Part shown: positions 6,193-13,605 of the stretch, in pieces
How positions within the stretch are numbered: position 1 is the first letter of the stretch
Layout: each line of letters starts with the position of its first letter
Source of the DNA: Tricholomella constricta
Lineage: Eukaryota; Basidiomycota; Agaricomycetes; Agaricales; Lyophyllaceae
DNA: 14,508 bases
Reading direction: 5' to 3'
Assembly (NCBI GenBank): GCA_013368375.1
Contig: JAACJP010000110.1
Location: 1 to 14,508, forward strand
The notes under the pieces: generated by a model
The model's input: only the letters and a program-made list of their open reading frames with translations
Told to the model about the DNA's origin: nothing
The model's database searches: none
Program-made: the position numbers and the translations under genes

Positions 6193-7209
6193 ATGAATAC
6201 TAATAATTTATTTTTAACAGTTATAGGACTTCTTCTTAATTTAATAGATGTTTTAGCTGTAATTTTACCTATCTTGTTGGCGGTTGCTTTTATGACTATT
6301 ATAGAAAGAAAACAATTAGCTGCTCATCAAAGAAGAGTAGGTCCTAATACAGTAGGGTATTACGGAGTTCTTCAACCTTTTGCTGATGCATTAAAACTAA
6401 TTTTAAAGGAAACAGTAATACCATCTCAATCTAACAAAGTTTTATTTTATTTAGCGCCAGTTTCTACATTAGTATTTAGTTTATTAGGTTGGGGTATAAT
6501 TCCCTTTGGTCAAGGTTTAGCTTTATCTGATTTTTCATTAGGTGTATTATATACTTTTGCATTATCATCATTAGGAGTTTATGGTGTATTATTAGCAGGT
6601 TGGTCTGCTAACTCTAAATATGCTTTTTTAGGTTCTCTAAGATCTACTGCAGCTATGATTTCTTATGAGTTAATTTTAAGTTCAGCTATTTTAATAATAA
6701 TTTTATTAACAGGTTCCTTAAATTTCACTACAATAATGGAAAGCCAACAATGTATTTGGTTTATTTTTCCATTATTACCAGTATTTATTTTTTATTTTAT
6801 TTCTATTTTAGCTGAAACTTCTAGAACACCTTTTGATTTACAAGAGGCTGAATCTGAATTAGTTGCTGGTTTTTTTACTGAACATTCTTCAGTTCCATTT
6901 GTATTCTTCTTCCTTGGGGAATATTCTTCTATAGTCTTATTTAGTTGTTTAACTTCTATTTTCTTCTTAGGAGGATATAATTTACCTGAAATATTCTTAA
7001 ATGAATCTTTTATAAATTTACAAGCTATTGTATTAGGTTTAAAAACTTGTATTTTCTGTTTCTTCTTTGTATGGTTTAGAGCCACTTTACCAAGATTAAG
7101 ATATGATCAGTTAATCGATTTGTGCTGGTTAAATCTATTACCAGTGGCTGTAGCCTTTATTATATTAGTTCCAAGTATACTAGTGGCTTTCGATATTTCA
7201 CCTTATTAA
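6193..7209 (+). CDS. nad1: NADH dehydrogenase subunit 1
   Basis: Membrane-arm subunit of complex I in the inner mitochondrial membrane, forming much of the quinone-access channel next to the matrix arm. The protein is 338 aa from this start and hydrophobic throughout, with about eight membrane segments. Family landmarks are the first matrix loop with ERKQLAAHQRRVGPNTVG (residues 38-55), SLRSTAAMISYE (148-159), the acidic loop ETSRTPFDLQEAESELVAGF (208-227), and RLRYDQLIDLCW near the end (301-312). An upstream in-frame ATG at 6157 would add twelve mostly Lys/Asn residues that look like translated spacer, so I prefer 6193, where the first helix follows directly and the length matches fungal homologues. 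It is a single exon with no intron and ends at TAA. It stands alone, about 1.3 kb upstream of cob on the same strand. Confidence 0.97.
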   Translation: MNTNNLFLTVIGLLLNLIDVLAVILPILLAVAFMTIIERKQLAAHQRRVGPNTVGYYGVLQPFADALKLILKETVIPSQSNKVLFYLAPVSTLVFSLLGWGIIPFGQGLALSDFSLGVLYTFALSSLGVYGVLLAGWSANSKYAFLGSLRSTAAMISYELILSSAILIIILLTGSLNFTTIMESQQCIWFIFPLLPVFIFYFISILAETSRTPFDLQEAESELVAGFFTEHSSVPFVFFFLGEYSSIVLFSCLTSIFFLGGYNLPEIFLNESFINLQAIVLGLKTCIFCFFFVWFRATLPRLRYDQLIDLCWLNLLPVAVAFIILVPSILVAFDISPY

Positions 7210-8039
7210 ACTATTAGAAATATTATTTATAATATTTAACTAATAATTTTTACTAAAAAAAACAAATATAAAATATTGTAATAAAAGTATAATAGTGCAG
7301 AGCTATTAAGCAAAAAGCTTTTTACTAAAAAACAAAACTATTTTTATATGTTTATACCTTTATATTCATTATTTACCCCCTATTTTCCTTTTGATATTAA
7401 AAGATAAAAAGTTAAAATTTTTTTAATCTTAGTACTTTTCCTTCGCCCTTCGAAAAAGAAAAAAAAAATAAAAAACTCAAGTATGGGTTTCTAGAACCTT
7501 AATATCTTTAATTATTAAAAGGTCTATCTTAATTTTTTAAAAATCAGCTTCTAAAAATTAAAAATTTTAATAAGTCTTACCAATAAGACAATTAGAAGAA
7601 AAGTAGAAAAAGAGATATACGACTTAAAATGGAAGATCGAATACGCTTTTATTTAACAAAATTTGAATTTAAATATATCTCCCCCTACGCCCTACTAATA
7701 AAAAGAAAGAAATTAAAAATTATTAGTTTTCTTTTATTTTTAAATTTAAAAGATGCAAGATAAACAATCCGATCCTTTGGTACTTAAATACTTAAATCTT
7801 TTTACTCAATTCATCCTTTACTATCCTTTAGCTTTAAAAAAATTCACTCTATTCATCATATCCTTTACTTCTCTCTATATAGCTAGACTTAGCTCCGGAA
7901 GGCTCCGTGCTTCGCAGCTTCGCAGCTTCGCAGCTCTGCAGAAAGAAAAAAAAAGAAGAAAAAGGAGAAAAAAAAAGAAATTACATTTAAAATTGTTTAA
8001 AGATAGGGATATTTTAATAGCTTAAATTAATATAAAAAC
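7210..8039. other. Spacer between nad1 and the second trnI block
   Basis: AT-rich, with an AGCAAAAAGCTTTTT hairpin-like sequence near 7309-7323 and a small G+C cluster at 7896-7942. The plus-strand open frame 7753-8025 runs through the GCAGCT repeat and is low-complexity, so I do not call it a gene. A short open stretch at about 7567-7656 has less biased codons but is too short to identify. Confidence 0.6.
7912..7941. repeat. G+C-rich 8-bp repeat, core GCAGCT (second site)
   Basis: Three TCGCAGCT units followed by CTGCAG. It shares unit length and core with the array at 1170-1241, supporting a dispersed repeat family. Confidence 0.85.
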
Positions 8040-8242
8040 TATAACCAAGAAATAAATAATTAAAAATTATAAAAGTAGTTAAGTTTAAAACCTTAAATTT
8101 TGTTTAAATTAAAGCCCATATTAAATTAAAGCCCATAATTTAATTGTAGAATAATTTCTTGATATGGAATCTGTAGAAGTTTAAATCTTCTTGAGCTTAA
8201 TTAAAGAAATAAATAAACATATATAGTTATAGTGTCAAACTA
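8040..8242 (+). repeat. Duplicated trnI block, copy B (no insertion)
   Basis: Paralogue of 3773-4069. The 5' 76 bp and the 3' 36 bp are identical to copy A. Copy B lacks the G+C cluster but has a 17-bp tandem expansion just before the tRNA, so that ATTAAAGCCCATA occurs twice (8108-8120 and 8126-8138). Confidence 0.93.
8129..8198 (+). pseudogene. Diverged tRNA-Ile (GAU) copy B, probably decaying
   Basis: Same 70-nt length and layout as copy A, with anticodon GAT in loop TTGATAT. Three changes hit conserved positions. The D-loop GG has become TG. The T loop is TTTAAAT, with the conserved C56 replaced by T. The acceptor AAGCCCA/TGAGCTT has an internal C-A mismatch. The G18-G19 to U55-C56 contact that holds the elbow would be weakened. 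The anticodon and T stems are still intact, so it could still be transcribed. I favour pseudogene over a second working isoleucine tRNA. Confidence 0.65.
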
Positions 8243-8539
8243 ATATAATTTAGTTAAATTATATTTTTATAAGTAAAAAAAATTCGTTTCTTTTTACTAA
8301 AAATTTTATTATTTCCTTTCCTTTATCCTTTAAATAAATTATTTAAAGAAACTCTAATTATTATAATGTAAATTATAATAATTTTAAAAAAAACTTTTTC
8401 TTTTGTGATATAATATCATGGTTCTATTTAATTAAAAAAATAAAACCTATTTAATAAATTAAAAATAAAAACTTAAATTTTATTTTAATATTAAATAAAA
8501 ATAAGGCACAACCAGACCTTAAAAACAAACAAACAACAA
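8199..8539. other. cob upstream spacer with an AT hairpin
   Basis: Holds the end of the duplicated block and then AT-rich leader sequence. A perfect 12-bp inverted repeat AATTATTATAAT/ATTATAATAATT with a 4-nt loop spans 8356-8383. No promoter is recognised. Confidence 0.65.
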
Positions 8540-9359
8540 ATGAGAATATTAAAAACCCACGTATTACTTAGATTAGTAAATTCTTATATAGTAGATTCTC
8601 CTCAACCTGCTAATATAACTTATTTATGGAATTTTGGTTCCTTATTAGCTCTGTGTTTAGTGATACAAATTTTAACTGGAGCTTTTTTAGCTATGCATTA
8701 TACACCTAATGTAGATTTTGCTTTTAATAGTGTAGAACATATTATGAGAGATGTAAATAATGGATGGATTATAAGATATACACATGCTAATGTTGCTTCA
8801 TTCTTCTTTATCTTTGTATATATGCATGTAGGTAGAGGATTATATTATAGTTCATATAAAAGACCTAGAGTTTTAGTTTGGTCAATAGGAGTAATTATTT
8901 TAATTCTTATGATGGCTATAGCCTTTTTAGGATATGTGCTACCATATGGACAAATGTCACTATGGGGTGCTACAGTAATTACAAATTTATTATCAGCAAT
9001 ACCAGTTTTTGGTCAAGATATTGTAGAATTAATTTGGGGAGGTTTTTCTGTTTCAAATGCTACATTAAATAGATTCTTTTCTTTACATTATTTATTACCA
9101 TTTTTATTAGCCGCTTTAGCTGTAGCTCATTTAATTGCTCTACATGAACACGGATCAAATAATCCAAATGGAGTAACTTCAAATGGAGATAGATATGCAA
9201 TGCATCCTTATTTTATTTTTAAAGATCTTGTAACTATTTTTGCATTCTTTTTAGTTTTATCTATAATAGTATTTTTTTATCCAAATCTATTAGGTCACTC
9301 AGATAATTATATTCCAGCTGACCCAATGGTTACTCCTGCTTCTATAGTTCCAGAATGGT
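8540..9359 (+). CDS. cob: Cytochrome b, exon 1
   Basis: Core subunit of complex III in the inner membrane, holding both b hemes and the Qo and Qi quinol sites. Exon 1 encodes residues 1-273 plus the first base of codon 274. The four heme-ligand histidines fall at 82, 96, 183 and 197, the canonical spacing. WGATV (142-146) and the Qo-site PEWY (271-274) are intact. Residues F129, G137 and G143 are those of strobilurin-sensitive enzymes. The start [12 protein letters not shown] matches fungal cytochrome b N-termini. The reading frame runs on for only six codons past the exon end before a stop, as expected on entering an intron. The splice site is set by the P1 and P10 pairings of the group I intron: exon 1 ends in ATGGT, whose final U pairs with G in the guide sequence. 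With exon 2 the protein is 386 aa. Confidence 0.97.
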
Positions 9360-9854
9360 ATGTTAACAGATGCCATGCTTAAGAGTAATCTTAGGAAAAA
9401 TAAATTTCACTATATGCTGGAAAATCCTAAAGCTTTAAGTACTCAATTTAAATTTTAGTAAAAATCTTAAAGATATGTTAGCAATAAACGCTAAAACAAA
9501 TGGACAATCAGCAGGAAACCAAATTGAAAAAGAAAATCATTGTAATTTTCAAATTTTTTAAGAGTAGGATCCTCAGAGACTACATGTGAAGCTCCTTAAA
9601 TTAAAGGATGAAGATATAGTCCAGCCTTTTTCGAAAGATAAGGGATATATTATATAAATTTATATGTTTTACATCTTATAATTTCTATAATTTTAAAATA
9701 TAAACATAATTACACAATCATTTCTTATCTTATATAAAAAGAAAAAGATTAACTAAGATCGAGAGATTTGATTTAAAATTCGATAACCCATTAAATTAAA
9801 ACTTTTGTTTTTAATTTTCTTTTCTTGTTCTTGAATTACTGTCAAACAATTAGA

Positions 9855-9894
9855 CTGCCAAACAGGCAGACTGCCAGCCTGCCAGCTAGGCAGG
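9855..9894. repeat. Double-hairpin G+C element inside the cob intron
   Basis: Two adjacent G+C-rich hairpins: CTGCC-AAACA-GGCAG (9855-9869) and CCTGCC-AGCTA-GGCAGG (9878-9894), separated by 8 nt. This is the form of the double-hairpin elements described from several fungal mitochondrial genomes. It sits in the non-core 3' part of the intron. Confidence 0.8.
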
Positions 9895-10231
9895 TGAAGC
9901 TCAAATTAAAAAAGAAAATTAAAAGGTACAAATAGAATTATATTTTGGTCAAAGTAATTTAAGAAAAAATAATTTAAATTATTTTAATTATATTTTTGAT
10001 TTTTAATATGAAATTAAATCAAGATTTTTTGTAGATAAGAAAAAATAAAAACAAAAATTATGCTTTTGTTTAATTTTCTACCTTAATATTTTCTTGTTTT
10101 ACTTTTTATAGAAATTTAAAATTTAAGTATAAATTTGTAAAAATAGTTATTTTAAATATAAACTAATTGTTAACTCCTAGAAGATTAATCTATTAAATTA
10201 TGATTAATGGATTTATTCAAAATAAAGGTTT

Positions 10232-10254
10232 ACTCGCTCCGCGCGCTCCGCGCT
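10232..10254. repeat. G+C cluster CGCTCCGCGCGCTCCGCGC
   Basis: Two overlapping copies of GCTCCGCGC in the intron's AT-rich 3' part. The word is shared with the cluster at 3982-4032 and with a patch at 10519-10537. Confidence 0.8.
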
Positions 10255-10643
10255 TGATTGTTTATGTTTTCACTTTTGAAAAAATAAATTATTTTAAAAT
10301 ACCTTAAATAATTTATTTAAAGTAGGAAATGAAATTATTAAATGTTTTATTCATAGTCATTAAAAAAGTTATAAATTATATATCTATTCTGTTGCTATTT
10401 GTTTGCCCCAAAGTAAAAGTAAGTACGGTTTTACAAATCTATGGTTTTACGTTCTTACGTGCTTATATGCCGTAGGACCGCACGCCGTAGAACAATACCA
10501 TCGCTCCTAAGCACTTTCGCGCTCCGCAAAAAGAAAAGAAAGCATGATAATTATTAGAAACAATATTTTTCAATATATGCATAAAGATATGCTATACAAA
10601 TTAAATAACACAAAACAAAATAATTTTATATAATAATATTTCG

Positions 10644-10984
10644 ATCTGTTACCATTTTATGCTATTTTAAGATCAATACCTAATAAATTATTAGGAGTTG
10701 TAGCCATGTTCGGTTCATTATTAATATTATTAATTTTACCTTTAACAGATTTATCTAGAATTAGAGGAAATCAATTTAGACCTGCTATGAAATTAGCTTT
10801 CTGGTTCTTTGTTGTTGATTTTATCATTTTAATGTGGATTGGATCTCAACACCCTGAAACACCTTATTTAGAAATAGGTCAATTTTCAACTGCATTTTAT
10901 TTTGCTTGGTTCTTAATAATTGTACCAGTTATTGGAATAAGTGAAAATACTTTAATGGATGTTGCTACAAATCAAAAACATTAA
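10644..10984 (+). CDS. cob: Cytochrome b, exon 2
   Basis: Encodes the last two bases of Tyr274 and residues 275-386, ending at TAA. It begins [18 protein letters not shown], the expected continuation of PEWY, and contains the C-terminal membrane helices, with RIRGNQFRP and [15 protein letters not shown] as family landmarks. The junction restores PEWYLLPF exactly. An in-frame ATG at 10706 is an internal methionine, not a separate start. A spacer of about 1.6 kb follows before trnC. Confidence 0.97.
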
Positions 10985-11071
10985 TTAATTTATAATATAT
11001 AGATAAAAATTTAAAATAATAAAAAATTTAAATAATAAAAATACAAGCATATACTTATAATCACCCCTTAA

Positions 11072-11161
11072 GGTAAAAGAGGTAAAAGAGGTAAAAGAGG
11101 TAAAAGAGGTAAAAGAGGTAAAAGAGGTAAAAGAGGTAAAAGAGGTAAAAGAGGTAAAAGA
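11072..11161. repeat. Ten copies of GGTAAAAGA
   Basis: Ten exact 9-bp units in 90 bp, about 90 bp after the cob stop codon. The lack of variation between units suggests recent expansion. Confidence 0.97.
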
Positions 11162-11191
11162 CAAACACTTTATTTTTTGTTTTATTTTATT

Positions 11192-11276
11192 AAATTAAAA
11201 TTAAAATTAAAATTAAAATTAAAATTAAAATTAAAATTAAAATTAAAATTAAAATTAAAATTAAAATTAAAATTAA
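11192..11276. repeat. About fourteen copies of AAAATT
   Basis: A near-perfect hexamer array 30 bp after the GGTAAAAGA array. On the minus strand it gives an artificial Ile-Leu open frame. Confidence 0.95.
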
Positions 11277-11739
11277 TTTAGATAAACTATAAAGACTAAT
11301 ATTTTTATTCAACCCCCTAATGAATACAAGCTTTTTTATATAAATACTTATTTGTTTAACTTTAAACTGAAATAGATACACTTCTTCCATATGCAATTAA
11401 GGGAAACACTCCACCTTAAACTAAGCAGCGGGCAAAGACAAAGGGACCAAGAACCTATTCGTGTAACTATAACTTACTTTATTACCTTTTAAATTTTAAG
11501 TTTTTTTTAATTTAAAAAATAGGAAAGTAGGTAAGTATATAAACACAAAAATACAAACAGTAATTAAATAACAACTAGTTTTATTAAAAAAAGCTACTAC
11601 TTTAATTAATTAAGCAAATAGATTTATATTAAACTTTAAATTAAATATACAAATCTCAGCGCAAGCTGCGCAAGTACAAAGGTTCGGTATTACTAGATAA
11701 ACTTCAAAGATGAAAGCTAGAGTAAATAAAAAATGTTGG

Positions 11740-11793
11740 ATTAGAAGTAAATATAGTAATTTAAAAATTAGAAGTAAATATAGTAATTTAAAA
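11740..11793. repeat. 27-bp tandem duplication
   Basis: Two adjacent identical 27-bp units, each beginning ATTAGAAGTAAATATAGT, at 11740-11766 and 11767-11793. Confidence 0.93.
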
Positions 11794-11944
11794 ATATCTA
11801 TCTCATCCTTGTATTTAATTTGAATAAAACTTAAATTAAATAAAAACAACAAACAAAAAAATTAATATAAAAAAAAAAAACAAGAGAATAATTACAAAAA
11901 AAAAATAATTATTTAACTCCTGGTATTTTTAAAGTCTTTTATTT

Positions 11945-12190
11945 TTTCTACTCACTAGTAACTAGTTCTAGTTCTACTTTTAATCTCTAGTCACTGTTCA
12001 ATAGTTTTAGTTTGTAGTCCATATTTTATAGTCCGTACTCACAAGTAATCACTAGTAATTACTCATTATTCAATAGTAACTACTTACTAGTAACTACTTA
12101 ATACTCCTACTCACTACTCCAAGTAACTACTCCTATTCACTATTCATTTCTTATTCTCCAATAAAGTTATCACTACTCCATAAGCATAGC
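11945..12190. repeat. Degenerate ACTAGTAACTACT-type repeat region
   Basis: About 245 bp dominated by variants of ACTAGTAACTA and CTACTCACTA. It is related to the short runs at 601-635 and 5181-5228. The units are diverged, unlike the exact arrays nearby, so it is probably older. Confidence 0.75.
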
Positions 12191-12559
12191 ATAAAAGTAG
12201 TAGTTAATACCGAATTTGATTAAAAGAAGAAGATATTATATTAAAAAAATATAATTAACTAAACAATAAATGTATTAAGATAATTAAAATTTTAATTAAT
12301 ATTCCTATTTCTGTGTTAATATTTGTATAGAATAAATTATAAATCTTATTAATAAAATTTTTATTTAACTAATATTATTTTATAAGTAGTATACCTATAA
12401 AAAGACTTGTAATATACTTATAAAAAGACTTTAATTTTTTAATTTTAAAAAATTTTAAAAATTTTACCAGTAAAACTGTTTATATTTATAGTAAGAAAAA
12501 AAAAGATAATTATAATTTAATATGATAAAATTGTAAAATTTTAAACTAAGATGTTTAAA

Positions 12560-12633
12560 GGGTTAAGTTTACAGATGGTTCTGTAGTAGACCTGCAAAGT
12601 CTAAAAAGTTAGGGTTCAATTCCTTCTTAACTC
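12560..12633 (+). tRNA. trnC(GCA): tRNA-Cys (GCA)
   Basis: Reads UGY codons. The acceptor GGGTTAA/TTAACTC has one G-T pair. A long D stem TACAG/CTGTA is present. A perfect anticodon stem TAGAC/GTCTA holds loop CTGCAAA with anticodon GCA. The T stem TAGGG/CCTTC has a T-C mismatch at its base and one G-T pair, with loop TTCAATT. It lies about 100 nt upstream of trnR on the same strand. Confidence 0.93.
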
Positions 12634-12730
12634 TATTTAAAAAAGCAAAAGGCAAAAGGCAAAAGAGTGTGCTTAAATTATTAGTTCTAAGGAAAAAAAC
12701 TTAATAAAGTATTAATTTATATTTAATCGA

Positions 12731-12802
12731 GTTCTCTTAGTTCAATCGGTTAGAACTGCATTCTTCTAAAGTGTTAATTTTGGTTCGAGTCCAAAAGAGA
12801 AT
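12731..12802 (+). tRNA. trnR(UCU): tRNA-Arg (UCU)
   Basis: Reads AGR arginine codons, which are the main arginine codons in the genes here. The acceptor GTTCTCT/AGAGAAT has one G-T pair. The D stem is GTTC/GAAC. The anticodon stem GCATT/AGTGT holds loop CTTCTAA with anticodon TCT. The T stem TTTGG/CCAAA carries loop TTCGAGT. Confidence 0.95.
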
Positions 12803-12910
12803 AAAAATTATACTAATAAAAATTTTTAAATATAATACCACAGCGTGTTCTAATACGGCCTATTGAAAATATTTAAAATAAAAATATTAAGCTCTAGATA
12901 CATTGTAATC

Positions 12911-13022
12911 CCTTCTTCTTCTCTTAAAATAAAAGAAGAAGTTAAATAAAAGAAGAAGTTAAAAAAAGAAAAAAATAAAAGAGGAAAAAAAAAAATTTTT
13001 TTTTTTCTTCTTCTTCTTTTTT
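12911..13022. repeat. Purine/pyrimidine inverted low-complexity region
   Basis: AAAAGAAGAAGTTAA occurs twice (12932-12963), followed by A-rich sequence and then a T run with CTTCTTCTTCTT, which can pair back with the GAAGAAG units. It is a large AT/GA-rich imperfect inverted repeat just upstream of the polymerase relic. Confidence 0.7.
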
Positions 13023-13056
13023 CTTTTTAATATAATTAATATAATTTATCTTATAA

Positions 13057-13380
13057 ATTAGAGAATCAAATTTTAATGTTAATTCATTATATCCAATTAT
13101 TATGAAAAATTTTCCAATGCCTATTAATAATCCTACTTTTATGGAAGGAGAAGGAGATATTTCTGATTTTAATCTTAATGATTTGGCCTTTATAGAAGCA
13201 GATGTTGAAACACCAGAAAATTTAAATTTTCCATATCTGCAAACTAAAATTACTGCAAATTAAAATTAAAAGTAAGCAAGGGGTTATGTTACAATAAGTC
13301 CTTTAGGTAGCTGGACAAGTATTTATACTTGTAATGAAATAAAAAAAAGTATAGAATCAGGTTATAAATTTTTATTTTAT
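13057..13380 (+). pseudogene. dpo: Relic of plasmid-type family B DNA polymerase
   Basis: A coding fragment in one frame over 324 bp. It contains NVNSLYP (13075-13095), matching motif A (DxxSLYP) of protein-primed family B DNA polymerases from linear mitochondrial plasmids. It continues with MKNFPMPINNPTFMEGEGD, a region like AFIEADVETPENL, and, after a break, VTISPLGSWTSIYTCNEIKKS and SIESGYKF, which fit the conserved stretch after motif A. Three in-frame TAA codons (13261, 13267, 13273) interrupt it. The catalytic Asp that opens motif A is Asn here. An ATG at 13102 gives a 53-codon frame, but that is inside the fragment. Upstream and downstream parts (exonuclease domain, motifs B and C) are missing, and after 13380 the frame runs into ATT repeats. 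It is a non-functional insertion fossil. Confidence 0.8.
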
Positions 13381-13386
13381 GCGCGT

Positions 13387-13500
13387 CTTATTATTATTAT
13401 TATTATTATTATTTTATTTTTACTTTTTTATCTTTACTTTTAAATATTTAATTTTACTTTTTTATCTTTACTCTTAAATATTTATCTTTACTTTTTACTT
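13387..13500. repeat. ATT triplets and a tandem TTTACTTTT repeat
   Basis: Eight ATT triplets at 13390-13413, followed by two copies of a unit of about 35 bp, TTTACTTTTTTATCTTTACT with the tail CTTTTAAATATTTA (first T of TTTA near 13419 and 13454). It fills the space between the polymerase relic and atp6. Confidence 0.75.
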
Positions 13501-13605
13501 TAAAAGTATAAGTTAAATGAGTAATTGATAAGGATAAGTAGATAAAGGAGAGGGGGTTTAAGTATTTTTTTTTTAATATTAAAAATTAAAATATTTTAGG
13601 TTTAA

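Larger units (their letters stand above)
9360..10643 (+). other. Group I intron in cob, without ORF
   Basis: A self-splicing-type intron of 1284 nt. P1: exon ATGGT pairs with guide GCCAT (9372-9376), placing the U-G pair at the 5' splice site. P10: AACAGAT (9365-9371) pairs with ATCTGTT at the start of exon 2. Core pairings: P3 TTCAC (9406-9410) with GTGAA (9586-9590); P4 TGCTG (9415-9419) with CAGCA (9509-9513); P6 AGG (9513-9515) with CCT (9571-9573); P7 GACTA (9578-9582) with TAGTC (9617-9621); P8 TCCTT (9593-9597) with AAGGA (9604-9608). The intron ends in G, as required. It interrupts the tyrosine codon of PEWY after its first base, near the site usually numbered about 823 in fungal cob. 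No LAGLIDADG or GIY-YIG ORF is present. The core is complete by about 9650, and the remaining kilobase is repeats and G+C clusters. The subgroup is not resolved (IB-like from the R and S elements). Confidence 0.93.
10985..12559. other. Long repeat spacer downstream of cob
   Basis: No gene is visible. In order it holds AT-rich 3' flank, the GGTAAAAGA array, the AAAATT array, a region of mixed composition (11395-11475) that I do not recognise, a 27-bp tandem duplication, and a degenerate ACTAGTAACTA-type region (11945-12190). The minus-strand open frames 11190-11396 and 11610-11852 are translations of these repeats and are not called as genes. Confidence 0.65.

Noticed and set aside
6792..7085. 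Minus-strand open frame of 97 codons
   Set aside because: Antisense shadow of the well-supported nad1 coding sequence.
7567..7656. Short open stretch with balanced codons (IRRKVEKEIYDLKWKIEYAF)
   Set aside because: About 35 codons, no start and no family resemblance I can name. It might be a relic, but it cannot be supported without a search.
7753..8025. Plus-strand open frame of 90 codons between nad1 and cob
   Set aside because: Runs through a G+C repeat and a poly-lysine/arginine stretch; no recognisable domain.
8878..9072. Plus-strand open frame of 64 codons
   Set aside because: Out-of-frame shadow inside cob exon 1.
9360..9382. cob ending at 9382 as a truncated 280-aa protein
   Set aside because: The last six codons are intron sequence; P1/P10 pairing and the exact restoration of PEWYLLPF with exon 2 show splicing.
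11190..11852. Minus-strand open frames at 11190-11396 and 11610-11852
   Set aside because: One is the translated AAAATT array (Ile-Leu), the other covers the 27-bp duplication. Both are hydrophobic by composition only.
1170..12190. CRISPR-like regularly spaced repeats
   Set aside because: All arrays are head-to-tail microsatellites or minisatellites without unique spacers, and a mitochondrial genome is not expected to carry CRISPR.
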